Shown: positions 53,387 through 61,770, counted from the first letter of the stretch. The stretch is 64,000 nt of DNA from Oceanirhabdus sp. W0125-5 (GCF_027938815.1 NZ_CP115913.1:2266001-2330000); one strand, 5' to 3'. Notes: generated by a model not told the origin, from the sequence alone. Numbers and translations: made by a program.

Positions 53387-54850
53387 ATGAAACTTACATT
53401 ACAACAGAAGAAAGTAGTGAATGGCAAGCCAGAAAAACTATTACTTATTACTGGTAAAACAAATACAGGTAAGTTGACAACGTTAATAAATAGAGCTGCA
53501 TATTTAAAGAACAATTATAGTTTTAATCAAGAGGACAAGCTTCTTTTTATTACAACTAATGAAAATAGAGAAATTATTAAAAGAAGATATGATGAACAAA
53601 TAAAATGTAATAATTATCGAACTTTATTTTCTTTTTATAGTCAAAATATAGAATTTAAAGATAAAGAAAATTTTTTATATGATTTATGGAATGAATTTGG
53701 AGATAAATCCTTAAAGCTTAAAGATGATAATATGTTTTTTGAAAGTATGTTGGAAGATATTATTGAGGATTTTAAAAGAAAATATCCAAGAATTAAGCTA
53801 TTTAAGAATAAAAAGATTAGTGCTTTTTTAAGAGAAATTAATTGGATAGAATCAATGGGAATATTATCAGAAGAGGATTATTCTATTTGTAGTAGAAAAA
53901 CAGCGGTAAATGCTGAAGAGAAAGATGCGGTAATAGGGAAAATTAAAAAAAATTCATCCTCTAGAAAAGCACTATACAAAATGTATAAATTATTTTATGA
54001 AAGATTAAATAGTAATGGATATACTGATAAATATCAAATAGTTACAAAGCTTATTGAGAAGAAAGCATATATTAGTTGTAAATATTCACATATATTTATA
54101 CATAGAGGAGAACTATTAACTGAAAGAGAACTTAAATTCTATCAAGAATGCGCATGTGATAAAGAGTACTCTACACTATCAGTGGTAATAGATAAAGATA
54201 GAGTTCATAATGAAACAGGTGTCTTAGTTAGAGGAAAAAGAATGGATTATTCATATGTTTCGAAAAAAGCAAAAAAGATTAAATTAAATAAAATATTTGA
54301 AGTTAATGCTGGTAAATATGAGGAGAATTATAGAGATGGAATTGAGAAATTCCAATTTATTAATTTAAATAATAATAAGCGATTTGATTTGAGTCATGAC
54401 CCAAGTGTTAATGATGAGTTGATTTTGCATCAGGAAGATATTGAAACAGAAATAAAAAAAGAAGAGCTTATTACCATACCAGTATTCAGTAATATTGCTG
54501 CTGGTCAGCCAATGTATATAGAAGATGGTCAGCAAGATTCAATGAATATGCCAAGCTTTTGGTTTAAGGGAAAAAAAGATATTTTTATGTTAAAAGTTAA
54601 AGGTGACAGTATGATAAATGCTAATATCAATGATGGTGATTATGTAATTATACACAAACAACAAGGAGTTGTGCATAATGATATCGTTGCAGCTAGTTAT
54701 AATGGAGAAGCAACACTCAAAAGATTAAATCTCAAAGAAGAAAATCCTATGTTAATGCCAGAAAATGAAAAGTATGATCCTATTGTTATATTAAATGATG
54801 ATATATATATATTTGGTAAAGCTATTGGAATAGTTAAAGGAAAAGCGTAA
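53387..54850 (+). CDS. Degenerate UvrD-like helicase module fused to a LexA-type S24 autoprotease
   Basis: 487 residues. Residues 1-245 follow the start of a UvrD/Rep SF1 helicase: a Q motif (LTLQQKKVV), a P-loop-like ITGKTNTGKLTT (Leu30 where Ser/Thr is required) and YSHIFIHRGELLTERELKFY (233-252) where motif II should read DExx, so ATP hydrolysis is probably lost. Residues about 360-487 are a complete S24/LexA peptidase: cleavage site Ala372-Gly373 (NIAAGQP), nucleophile Ser408 (KGDSM) and Lys445 (EATLKRL). Ser and Lys are 37 apart, as in LexA. LexA's DNA-binding domain is absent. It probably self-cleaves on RecA filaments and releases the helicase-like part. GCGGAGGAC precedes the ATG. Confidence 0.85.
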   Translation: MKLTLQQKKVVNGKPEKLLLITGKTNTGKLTTLINRAAYLKNNYSFNQEDKLLFITTNENREIIKRRYDEQIKCNNYRTLFSFYSQNIEFKDKENFLYDLWNEFGDKSLKLKDDNMFFESMLEDIIEDFKRKYPRIKLFKNKKISAFLREINWIESMGILSEEDYSICSRKTAVNAEEKDAVIGKIKKNSSSRKALYKMYKLFYERLNSNGYTDKYQIVTKLIEKKAYISCKYSHIFIHRGELLTERELKFYQECACDKEYSTLSVVIDKDRVHNETGVLVRGKRMDYSYVSKKAKKIKLNKIFEVNAGKYEENYRDGIEKFQFINLNNNKRFDLSHDPSVNDELILHQEDIETEIKKEELITIPVFSNIAAGQPMYIEDGQQDSMNMPSFWFKGKKDIFMLKVKGDSMINANINDGDYVIIHKQQGVVHNDIVAASYNGEATLKRLNLKEENPMLMPENEKYDPIVILNDDIYIFGKAIGIVKGKA

Positions 54851-54855
54851 AACAA

Positions 54856-54971
54856 ATGGAGAATTGAGAATGTAGAATGGAGAATGATTGACATTTCACT
54901 CTGTGAAATTATAATCTTATTGGTTATGAAACAATTGGGTTTTACTCGTTTTATTTAAATAAAACATTGTA
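54856..54971 (+). repeat. Dispersed 3'-end repeat, copy 3
   Basis: Begins six bases after the stop codon of the S24 fusion: ATGGAGAATTGAGAATGTAG tract, GATTGACATTTC, hairpin ATTTCACTCTGTGAAAT, then a second hairpin (TTTTATTTAAATAAAA) ending ACATTGTA. It matches copy 2 (27969-28089, minus) end to end. GTTTTACTCGTTTTAT (54939-54954) also has a near-perfect inverted partner at 54998-55013. Confidence 0.8.
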
Positions 54972-55043
54972 GAATAAATACCATATTTTATTACAAGATA
55001 AAATGAGTAAAACTATCTTGATTTAAAGGACGATAAGATGTAG

Positions 55044-55105
55044 TTTCTGCGTATGCAGAAACATCCATCATCATCAATTATCCATTATACATTCTACATT
55101 ATTAT
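55044..55105 (-). repeat. Related GAATG-type tract with hairpin, minus strand
   Basis: On the minus strand, directly after the DUF1499 stop codon: TAATGTAGAATGTATAATGG, ATAATTGATGATGATGG and a perfect hairpin TTTCTGC-ATAC-GCAGAAA (55044-55061). Same order (GAAT tract, then TTTC..GAAA hairpin) as the dispersed repeat, so it is probably a distant member. Confidence 0.5.
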
Positions 55106-55558
55106 TTAGATGTTTTTAAAGTACATATTCCTAATAATATTATATCTTTTACGATTTAACCCCAAATCTGAATACCCAACTCTTGAAGCAGATCTATAGT
55201 GAATTGCTTTATTTTTAATATCAAAATAGAATTCCACATCATGATAAAATTTCATTCTGTACGTTTTAAAAACTACGTATATGTAATCTTCTTTCATTTC
55301 AATTATGTTAGTATTAGGAAAGGATTTTATAATACATAAAATTTCTTCTCTACTCTTAACAAGGTTATCTTTGAATGGAAGTGGTATTATTTTTTTTCCA
55401 CCCATAGTTGTTTGTGTTGATACACAGTTTGGTTTGTTTGGAAGTGGAGTTAGTCTACCATTTTTGATACCTAAATTATTAGGCTGCTGTGTATTTTTTG
55501 AATACATAAATAATAGTATTGCAATAAGTATACCTATAATTATAAATAAAAAAGTCAT
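55106..55558 (-). CDS. DUF1499 family protein with membrane anchor
   Basis: 150 residues. An N-terminal helix (about 2-18) anchors a DUF1499 domain: NGRLTPLPNKPNCVSTQT, PLPF, then YYFDIKN-type strands and HYRSASRVGYSDLGLNRKR, the family hallmark. Function unknown; DUF1499 proteins occur as small envelope proteins in many bacteria. It is last in a minus-strand operon after two EamA-like half-transporters, 19 bp apart. Confidence 0.88.
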   Translation of the reverse strand: MTFLFIIIGILIAILLFMYSKNTQQPNNLGIKNGRLTPLPNKPNCVSTQTTMGGKKIIPLPFKDNLVKSREEILCIIKSFPNTNIIEMKEDYIYVVFKTYRMKFYHDVEFYFDIKNKAIHYRSASRVGYSDLGLNRKRYNIIRNMYFKNI

Positions 55559-55577
55559 AGAAGATCTCCTTTATATT

Positions 55578-55913
55578 TTATATTGATACTATTATTGTTC
55601 CAATAATAATCAATGATATAGCAAGGAGTTTTTTTCTAGTTATTTTTTCTTTTAGATATATATTAGATAAAAATAATGTCCAAACATAAGTTAAAGATAA
55701 ACATGCAATAAAAACTATATATTGAATATGTTTAAGAAGAATAATATTCATAATTATGGCTATTACATAAAAAAAAGTACCTAATATAAACTCTTTTGAT
55801 AATATCCATTCTATTAAAGTTCTTTGAGAATTCTCTTTACATGAAGAAATCTTAATCAAGAGACCGCCAATGGCTCCTAGTAATGTATTGATAATTATTA
55901 GTGTATAAAACAT
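55578..55913 (-). CDS. EamA/SMR-type half-transporter, second of a pair
   Basis: 111 residues with four helices (LIIINTLLGAIGGLLIKISS, ILGTFFYVIAIIMNIILL, YIVFIACLSLTYVWTLFL, KLLAISLIIIGTIIVSI). The LKEKITRKKLLAISLIIIGT end is the EamA/SMR pattern. Its ATG overlaps the previous gene's TAA by one base (TAATG), so the two are made together, like the ArnE/ArnF flippase pair. Substrate unknown. Confidence 0.8.
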   Translation of the reverse strand: MFYTLIIINTLLGAIGGLLIKISSCKENSQRTLIEWILSKEFILGTFFYVIAIIMNIILLKHIQYIVFIACLSLTYVWTLFLSNIYLKEKITRKKLLAISLIIIGTIIVSI

Positions 55914-56239
55914 TATTTATCACTTCCTAACAGTATTACTCCAGATATAATTAATATAATACCAAGTATATTTGATGGAGATAAAGGCTCTTTTAATATT
56001 AAAAGAGAATATATTGTGGCAAAAGCGTAACTTAGACTCATAAAAGGATATAATTTTGAAAGTTCATCACTTTTAAAAGCGATGGTCATTGTTATAAATC
56101 CTATACCATATAAAAACAAGCCACTAATTAGTAACAAATTTAATTCACTTCTGCTGAGCTTCCACATTAACTGTCCTAAAGATGCTGAGAATGCTGAGAA
56201 AACCATAAGGACTTTTCCTTGTAATTTAGTTATATTCAT
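55913..56239 (-). CDS. EamA/SMR-type half-transporter, first of a pair
   Basis: 108 residues, four helices (VLMVFSAFSASLGQLMWKLS, LLISGLFLYGIGFITMTIAF, YPFMSLSYAFATIYSLLIL, ILGIILIISGVILLG). The LMWKLS start and the LKEPLSPSNILGIILIISGV end are typical of EamA half-transporters used in lipid-linked sugar flipping or metabolite export. It is divergent from the HD-domain gene at 56415. GGAGGGTT precedes the ATG. Confidence 0.82.
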   Translation of the reverse strand: MNITKLQGKVLMVFSAFSASLGQLMWKLSRSELNLLLISGLFLYGIGFITMTIAFKSDELSKLYPFMSLSYAFATIYSLLILKEPLSPSNILGIILIISGVILLGSDK

Positions 56240-56414
56240 AATTAACCCTCCATTTATTCTATTTTAAATCATTATTGATATATATTCTAGAATAAAAAAT
56301 TAAAGGTAACAGTTAATGAGTGAGAATTACATTTTATGGGTTTGACCGATGGGGTTATTTGATATAAAATTATGTAAATGGATTACATACAAATTAAAGC
56401 AAGGAGAGGTAAAA

Positions 56415-57953
56415 TTGGGTAAAGAGCTTAATGTTGTTAATTTAGACGAAAAATACGTTTTGAATTATTATCTAAAATTAATTGATGAAGATAAAATTAA
56501 ATTTTTATCTGGAGAAAAAGTTTATAAGGAAAAGATAGTAGAACTTATCAGAGAGCTAATTCATGAAGAAAAAATACATAATAAGATTGAGATAGCCAAA
56601 AAGTTGTGGAAATATTTATTCTATGAAGCTATGAGTTTTATAGATGATGATAAAAAAGGATACGATGATTTATTTGAATATTTTGATGAGTATGTAAGAT
56701 TTGAAGAGTTGATATTCGCATCTGACGCATTTTATAGGGATCATACTCTTCATAGTTTATGGGTTTATTTCCTAGGTGAGTATATTGTGAAAAGTGGTAA
56801 TTTTAATAAATTCTTAAAAGACTTTGATGATGAACCTGTAACGCAATTTTATAATGAATTAATAGCTATTAAAGATAGCAGATTTAATTTATTAACGGAG
56901 GAGTTAAAATATTTGATAAACTCAAATTATCTTAAAGATTCTCAAAGATGCATTTCCGCACTAACACATGATTTGGGGTATCCTTTGAAAAAAATTAATA
57001 AGATAAACAATGCTGTTAAGGGGATTGCTCCGTTTATGGGGATGGAATATGAAGAAGAATTTTCTTTTTCTCATGATGTGACCCATCAATATTATATTGA
57101 AAAGTTACTAGAGATACTTCCAATGAGCTTTAATTTTGCATCAAATAAATATGAATGTGAAAACAGGCAGGAATTATTCGATATAATGAAAATTACCAAA
57201 GAGGGAGCTATCTACGGAATTCATGCTGATAAGTATGAGAAATTAAGCGACGAAAGAAAAGATGATTTAGCAAAGATTCTTAATTTTAATTTTCAGACTG
57301 TTGAAGAACTAAAAGATAAAATAAGATTCAGTAGAGATTTTGAGAATTTTGAGCATGGAATAATGAGTGCATATATTCTATCTAAGATGTTAAGGTGTTT
57401 TACAGAAAATTCCATCAGTTGGAAACAAGGCATACCAGAATATGGAGATAACATTATTAGAATACTAGGAAAATATGAAATACTTCAGGCTATTTCTAAT
57501 CATACAAGTAAGGGGTATAAGATTTCGGGAATTGATGATGTATCTAGCTTATTGTTATTTGTTGATGAAATTGAAGAATTTTCAAGGATAACTAAGGGGA
57601 ATAAGAATAGGGAGTTTATAAATGAATTCTGCAAGACACAGATGTATGCAGATGAAGAATTTATGAATATAGATTTCATTTTTGATAATAAAAAAATTCA
57701 AGGTCTAGATCCCAAAAGAGCCTTTAAAGAAAGGTGTAAGATACTTCTGAGGAAATTTGACATCAGCAATTTGAAAGAAAACTTAAAGATAAGATTAAGG
57801 TGTCTAGACAGGCTTGAAGATAATGAGAATGAATATGAGATAATTATTGAGACAAAATTTGTTAGAATTATGGTTAATGGGGTTGAACAATACATACCTG
57901 AATATTTAAATAGTAATGAATTTTACTCAAGAGAAGAATATATGGAAATGTAG
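56415..57953 (+). CDS. HD-domain protein, first of two tandem paralogues
   Basis: 512 residues from TTG at 56415, chosen because AAGGAGAGG lies upstream and the product then aligns with its neighbour from the first residue; an ATG at 56349 would add 22 residues and has no site. The metal-binding pattern of HD phosphohydrolases is present: FYRDHTLHSLW (His110, His113), ALTHDLGYP (His185-Asp186), FEHGIMSAYI, ISNHTS and FVDEIEEFSR. It may hydrolyse a nucleotide or other phosphoester. Family name not known to me. The paralogue follows after 9 bp. Confidence 0.72.
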   Translation: MGKELNVVNLDEKYVLNYYLKLIDEDKIKFLSGEKVYKEKIVELIRELIHEEKIHNKIEIAKKLWKYLFYEAMSFIDDDKKGYDDLFEYFDEYVRFEELIFASDAFYRDHTLHSLWVYFLGEYIVKSGNFNKFLKDFDDEPVTQFYNELIAIKDSRFNLLTEELKYLINSNYLKDSQRCISALTHDLGYPLKKINKINNAVKGIAPFMGMEYEEEFSFSHDVTHQYYIEKLLEILPMSFNFASNKYECENRQELFDIMKITKEGAIYGIHADKYEKLSDERKDDLAKILNFNFQTVEELKDKIRFSRDFENFEHGIMSAYILSKMLRCFTENSISWKQGIPEYGDNIIRILGKYEILQAISNHTSKGYKISGIDDVSSLLLFVDEIEEFSRITKGNKNREFINEFCKTQMYADEEFMNIDFIFDNKKIQGLDPKRAFKERCKILLRKFDISNLKENLKIRLRCLDRLEDNENEYEIIIETKFVRIMVNGVEQYIPEYLNSNEFYSREEYMEM

Positions 57954-57962
57954 GGGGACAAA

Positions 57963-59507
57963 ATGAAAGATACAATTGGATTTTTAAATGAAAATGATGT
58001 TTTAATAAATTATATTCATCTTATGAAATCAGATAAAATCGATTTCTTAAAAGGAAAAGAACAAGTAAAAATTAAGATAAAATATCTAATTGAGGAACTT
58101 ATGGATTGTGAAGATATTCATGGGAAAATTAATGTTGCTAGTAAATTATGGAAATTGCTTTTTGAAGTATCTATGAGTTTTATTGATAAAAATAAAGATG
58201 GATATGATAGATTATTTGAATATTTTGATAAATTTATAGAGTTTGAAGAACTTATTTTTGCATCAGATTCTTTTTATAGAGATCATACTTTACATGTTTT
58301 ATGGGTGTATTTTCTTGGAGAATATATTTTTTATGATGATGAGTTTGAGGGGTTAGTTAAAGGAGCAAAGAAATCATTCAAAAATATGGATTTTCTCGGA
58401 GAGGTTGAACTAATTAATGATGATGGATACTTAGATGATTTGATTAAAAATATGAAAGAAATAATACAAGGAGAAAGCTTAGAAGCATCAGTGAGATGCG
58501 TTTCTGCTTTGACTCATGACTTAGGATATCCATTAAAAAAAATAACAAAAATAAATAATTCAATTGATAAAATTTTAAGAGTATATGGGTTTAATGATGT
58601 GAAGAAAATGAAATTAAGTTTTAATATTTCTAAGTTAGATAATATACGAACATTTTTAGATTCCTTGAGTTCTATGGTGACTCTGTCAAATTATGAGAAT
58701 GAGATATTAAATAGATACTCGCCAAACGAAGTTAACGAAAGTTTAAGTGCTATGAAAATGAGAAGAAATAAAAAGGGGGGATATGATTTCATTGGTATAG
58801 ATATTGAAAAATATAAGAAATTATCAGATAAAAATAAGAGAATTATTAAAGAAGTTCTTAAAATGGATTATAATCATAAGGTTGATTTAAATAAGCAAAT
58901 CATATATTCAAAAAACTTTGAAGAGTATGAACATGGTATTATTAGTGCATATATTTTGTTTGAGAATCTAGAAGCTTTCAAAGACTTAGGAATAATAAGT
59001 GTAGATAAAAAGATTAGTGCTAATAGGGCACAGAATAAGCAGGTAAGGGAAAAGTTAAATATTATGAGTGCTATCACAAATCATACAAGTAGTGATTATA
59101 AAATTACAGGGATTTCTGATATTTCTGCCTTTCTTGCATTTATAGATGAGATAGAGGAATTCTCAAGAATATCAAGAGCAAATCAAAATAGACAGTTTGT
59201 AGATGAGTTTTGTAAGACAAAGATATACATGGAAAATGAGTGGTTCAATGTAGATTTTATCTTTGATAATGAGAGTATTTCAAGTCTTAATCCTGAAAGA
59301 GCATTTAAAGGTAGATGTAAAAAAATGCTTTCTTTATTAGATGTAAACAATCTTATGGATAACTTTAAATTGAATTTAAGATGTATTGGCAGATTACCTA
59401 ATGATAAGAATATTTATAAAATATCAATACAAAAAGGGGAACATGTAATAAGTATTAATGGGGAAAGGGTTATTACAAGGGAATATTTAAATTCAATGGA
59501 ATTTTAA
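57963..59507 (+). CDS. HD-domain protein, second of two tandem paralogues
   Basis: 514 residues behind AGGGGGAC. Keeps every putative metal ligand of the first copy: FYRDHTLHVLW (His108, His111), ALTHDLGYP (His185-Asp186), YEHGIISAYI, ITNHTSSDYKITG and FIDEIEEFSRIS. Long blocks such as FEELIFASDSFYRDHT and NRQFVDEFCKTKIY are shared, while the region between the two metal-site halves differs a lot. Both active sites look intact, so this is not a dead copy; the pair may form a heteromer. Strong terminator after it. Confidence 0.72.
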   Translation: MKDTIGFLNENDVLINYIHLMKSDKIDFLKGKEQVKIKIKYLIEELMDCEDIHGKINVASKLWKLLFEVSMSFIDKNKDGYDRLFEYFDKFIEFEELIFASDSFYRDHTLHVLWVYFLGEYIFYDDEFEGLVKGAKKSFKNMDFLGEVELINDDGYLDDLIKNMKEIIQGESLEASVRCVSALTHDLGYPLKKITKINNSIDKILRVYGFNDVKKMKLSFNISKLDNIRTFLDSLSSMVTLSNYENEILNRYSPNEVNESLSAMKMRRNKKGGYDFIGIDIEKYKKLSDKNKRIIKEVLKMDYNHKVDLNKQIIYSKNFEEYEHGIISAYILFENLEAFKDLGIISVDKKISANRAQNKQVREKLNIMSAITNHTSSDYKITGISDISAFLAFIDEIEEFSRISRANQNRQFVDEFCKTKIYMENEWFNVDFIFDNESISSLNPERAFKGRCKKMLSLLDVNNLMDNFKLNLRCIGRLPNDKNIYKISIQKGEHVISINGERVITREYLNSMEF

Positions 59508-59521
59508 AAGTATACACTTTG

Positions 59522-59564
59522 CACCTGAAGGGTCATATAAAAATGAACCTTTCAGGTGTTTTTT
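59522..59564 (+). terminator. Terminator of the HD-domain operon
   Basis: CACCTGAA (59522-59529) with TTCAGGTG (59551-59558), extended by GGGT/ACCT, then TTTTTT. Confidence 0.83.
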
Positions 59565-59663
59565 CATATTATAGTATTGACTTATAGTTTTAACAACTGA
59601 AGAAATAACAATACGTAAAAAAGAATTAGAAGTATATATTTTAAATAACTTAGGAGGCAAAAA

Positions 59664-60443
59664 ATGAGTTATAAATGGAATGATCACTCCGATTATACGG
59701 AAAAAGATTATTATTATGATATGAATAGTTGCAAGAAACAGGAGAAGTGTTGTAATAAGCAGAAAAAAGATTGGGACAATAAAGGGGGGGAAGACCAATA
59801 CTGGGAAGAAAAATGCTGTAAAAAACATGATATGTCTTGGGATGAAAAAAGCTGGGAAGATAAATGTTGCAAGAAGCAACAGGATTGTTGGGATAATGGT
59901 TGCTGTTCAAATAAATGCTCCACTGATCACAATAAGTGTTGCGAACATAAATGTTGCAATAAAGAAGATAAGTATTGTGATGAGAAATGTTGTAAAAAAT
60001 GTGATTGCTGCTGTGAAACAAGAGAACTTCTAAAGGAAGCTTATAAATATGCATTTAGGGCAAGAATTGCAATATTAGCAATTTTTGAGTTTAAGAATCC
60101 TTGTGAACACAGAGAGGTTATTAAATATTTCTTCTGTAAAGCGAAAGAAAATGTTAAATGTCTATATAAAACTCTTGAGAAATTATCATGGTGCTATAAG
60201 AAAAAATGCTTCTGTTGTAGTTATGAAGTAGATTGTTTTATTCAAAAAGCTATTAGAAATACAGAAGCTGTAGAATATGCTTTGTGGGATATAAAAGCAC
60301 TTTGTGACCCTTGTTGTAATGAATATGAGTATTGTAAGGCTGTATGTTTATATAGTAGAGCTTTAGAGAAAATTGAAGATGTTGTAAGAGAGATTGAAAC
60401 TTTATTTAAATTATTAAAAAAGTGCAACTGTAAAAAATGTTAA
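59664..60443 (+). CDS. Cys-rich coat-like protein
   Basis: 259 residues with about 38 Cys (near 15%), many as CC pairs (EKCCNK, EEKCCKKH, NKCCEHKCC, KCDCCCE). Residues 1-118 are low-complexity Cys/Lys/Asp/Trp repeats (DKCCKKQQDCW); residues about 118-255 are helical with further Cys (ELLKEAYKYAFRARIAILAI, NPCEHREVIKYFFCKAKENV). No signal peptide. Such Cys-rich proteins in spore formers are typically coat or exosporium proteins that self-assemble by disulfides, as CdeC does in C. difficile; here that is inference. The start follows TTAGGAGGC. A seven-G run at 59784-59790 could be prone to slippage. Confidence 0.7.
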   Translation: MSYKWNDHSDYTEKDYYYDMNSCKKQEKCCNKQKKDWDNKGGEDQYWEEKCCKKHDMSWDEKSWEDKCCKKQQDCWDNGCCSNKCSTDHNKCCEHKCCNKEDKYCDEKCCKKCDCCCETRELLKEAYKYAFRARIAILAIFEFKNPCEHREVIKYFFCKAKENVKCLYKTLEKLSWCYKKKCFCCSYEVDCFIQKAIRNTEAVEYALWDIKALCDPCCNEYEYCKAVCLYSRALEKIEDVVREIETLFKLLKKCNCKKC

Positions 60444-60455
60444 TAGTATAGTATG

Positions 60456-60480
60456 AAAAGTACCCTAGGGTGCTTTTTAT
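60456..60480 (+). terminator. Terminator of the Cys-rich gene
   Basis: AAAAGTACCC-TA-GGGTGCTTTT stem (one G-T pair), then T. The following 200 bp to the next gene show nothing definite. Confidence 0.75.
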
Positions 60481-60684
60481 TTTAGGCAAATATTTTAGTT
60501 GTTCTTTTCAAATTTCATTATCATAGGAAATGGTATATCTCAATAAGAGAATTAATAAAGTATTAATAAAGGGTTTTTGTGAAGCTTAATTTATCCCTGT
60601 CTTAAAATATAGAGCATTTAAAGTATTTTGGACAAGTATAAATTAATAGTTGAGCTTAAAAACCTATAGAAAGTTGTAAAGGGG

Positions 60685-61770
60685 ATGGATATTATTAAAG
60701 GATTATTTTTTATTCTTTATGATAATGAATCATTTGAGAGCATTCTACAACAAATAGAAATAGTAAATAATTTTAATTATAATAGAATTTTTCTAAGAGT
60801 AATAGAGGGGATGGAGAGAAAAGAGTATCTAAAGGGATATATTTATAGAATTATTCAGAAAGTTAAAGAAAAGAAATTAGATTTAATTTTGCAAGTGGAT
60901 GAAGATTGTTTAAATATTATGGATGAAAGTGTATATAACTTAAAGGATTTATATTTAACAGGAGTAAGTGGCATATTTTATAAAGAACTTAGTAACATAG
61001 AACAAATTTGTGAGATTAGTTATAACGATTATATACATATATTTGTTGGATGGGAAATTCTTAATGAAAAGACACTAAAATATATGGGAGAGAAAGGAGC
61101 AAATTTTAGAAATCTATCATTTGTTTTACCTCAAGGTGTGAGAGTCTTTTCTGGAATTTCAGTAGATGAAGTAATTAACACTTTAGAGATTCTTAAGGGG
61201 TATTCAAGTAATATATGTGCTTTCTTAGATGATGAGAATGGAAAAAACAGAGTAATACCTGATGGTATTTCAACAGTAGAAGAATTAAGAGGTAAGAATA
61301 GTTTAGTTAGTTACAAGATATTAAATTTATTGGGTATAAGGAAATTCTTTATTCATGGGACAATAGGGAGTGAACAGTTAAAAAAAATTAATGATGCAAG
61401 TGAATCTTATTGCGAAGTTAGAATTAGATTATTTAATAATAATGATGAATTAGCTAAAAAAATATTGTTTTCAAAAATTCGTAGAATTACAAGTGTAAAT
61501 AGATGCGGTGTTATTTCCTTTGGGAATATAAAAAAACAGATGGGGTTATCTAAAATAGAAAGTTCATATAAGGATAGCTGTATAAATATAGGGGATATAA
61601 CCATAGATAATTGTTTATATGGAATAAATGAAGGTGAGCTGAATATTTACACAAGAAATTCTGATAGAGATGAACGAATAAATAAAATAGCATCTATAAT
61701 AGAAGAAGATGTATGTCTCTTAAGTTATATTACTCAAGAGACATTAATTAAATTTGTATTGGAAAATTAG
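60685..61770 (+). CDS. MupG/DUF871-like TIM-barrel protein, divergent
   Basis: 361 residues. An N-terminal TIM-barrel-like part (about 1-240; FILYDNESFESILQQIEI, KEKKLDLILQVDEDCL) and a C-terminal lid domain (about 245-355) with CINIGDITIDNCLYGINEGE, close to the GDVxIDNxxYG pattern of MupG-type (DUF871) proteins, which split N-acetylmuramate 6-phosphate glycosides in peptidoglycan recycling. Overall it is a divergent member, so the substrate is uncertain. The ATG directly abuts AAAGGGG, too close; an ATT at 60694 would be at ideal distance and would start IKGLFFILY like relatives (MKxLGISxY). Confidence 0.65.
   Translation: MDIIKGLFFILYDNESFESILQQIEIVNNFNYNRIFLRVIEGMERKEYLKGYIYRIIQKVKEKKLDLILQVDEDCLNIMDESVYNLKDLYLTGVSGIFYKELSNIEQICEISYNDYIHIFVGWEILNEKTLKYMGEKGANFRNLSFVLPQGVRVFSGISVDEVINTLEILKGYSSNICAFLDDENGKNRVIPDGISTVEELRGKNSLVSYKILNLLGIRKFFIHGTIGSEQLKKINDASESYCEVRIRLFNNNDELAKKILFSKIRRITSVNRCGVISFGNIKKQMGLSKIESSYKDSCINIGDITIDNCLYGINEGELNIYTRNSDRDERINKIASIIEEDVCLLSYITQETLIKFVLEN

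Noticed and set aside
54856..55105. A complete 250-bp MITE with terminal inverted repeats
   Set aside because: The outer tracts are only loosely similar and each follows a stop codon in its own direction; two facing repeat units explain it better. No target-site duplication was seen.
59565..59573. CATATTATA as a sigma-K type -10 for the Cys-rich gene
   Set aside because: It fits CATANNNTA but the supposed -35 falls inside the preceding terminator and such AT-rich matches are common here; not strong enough to list.
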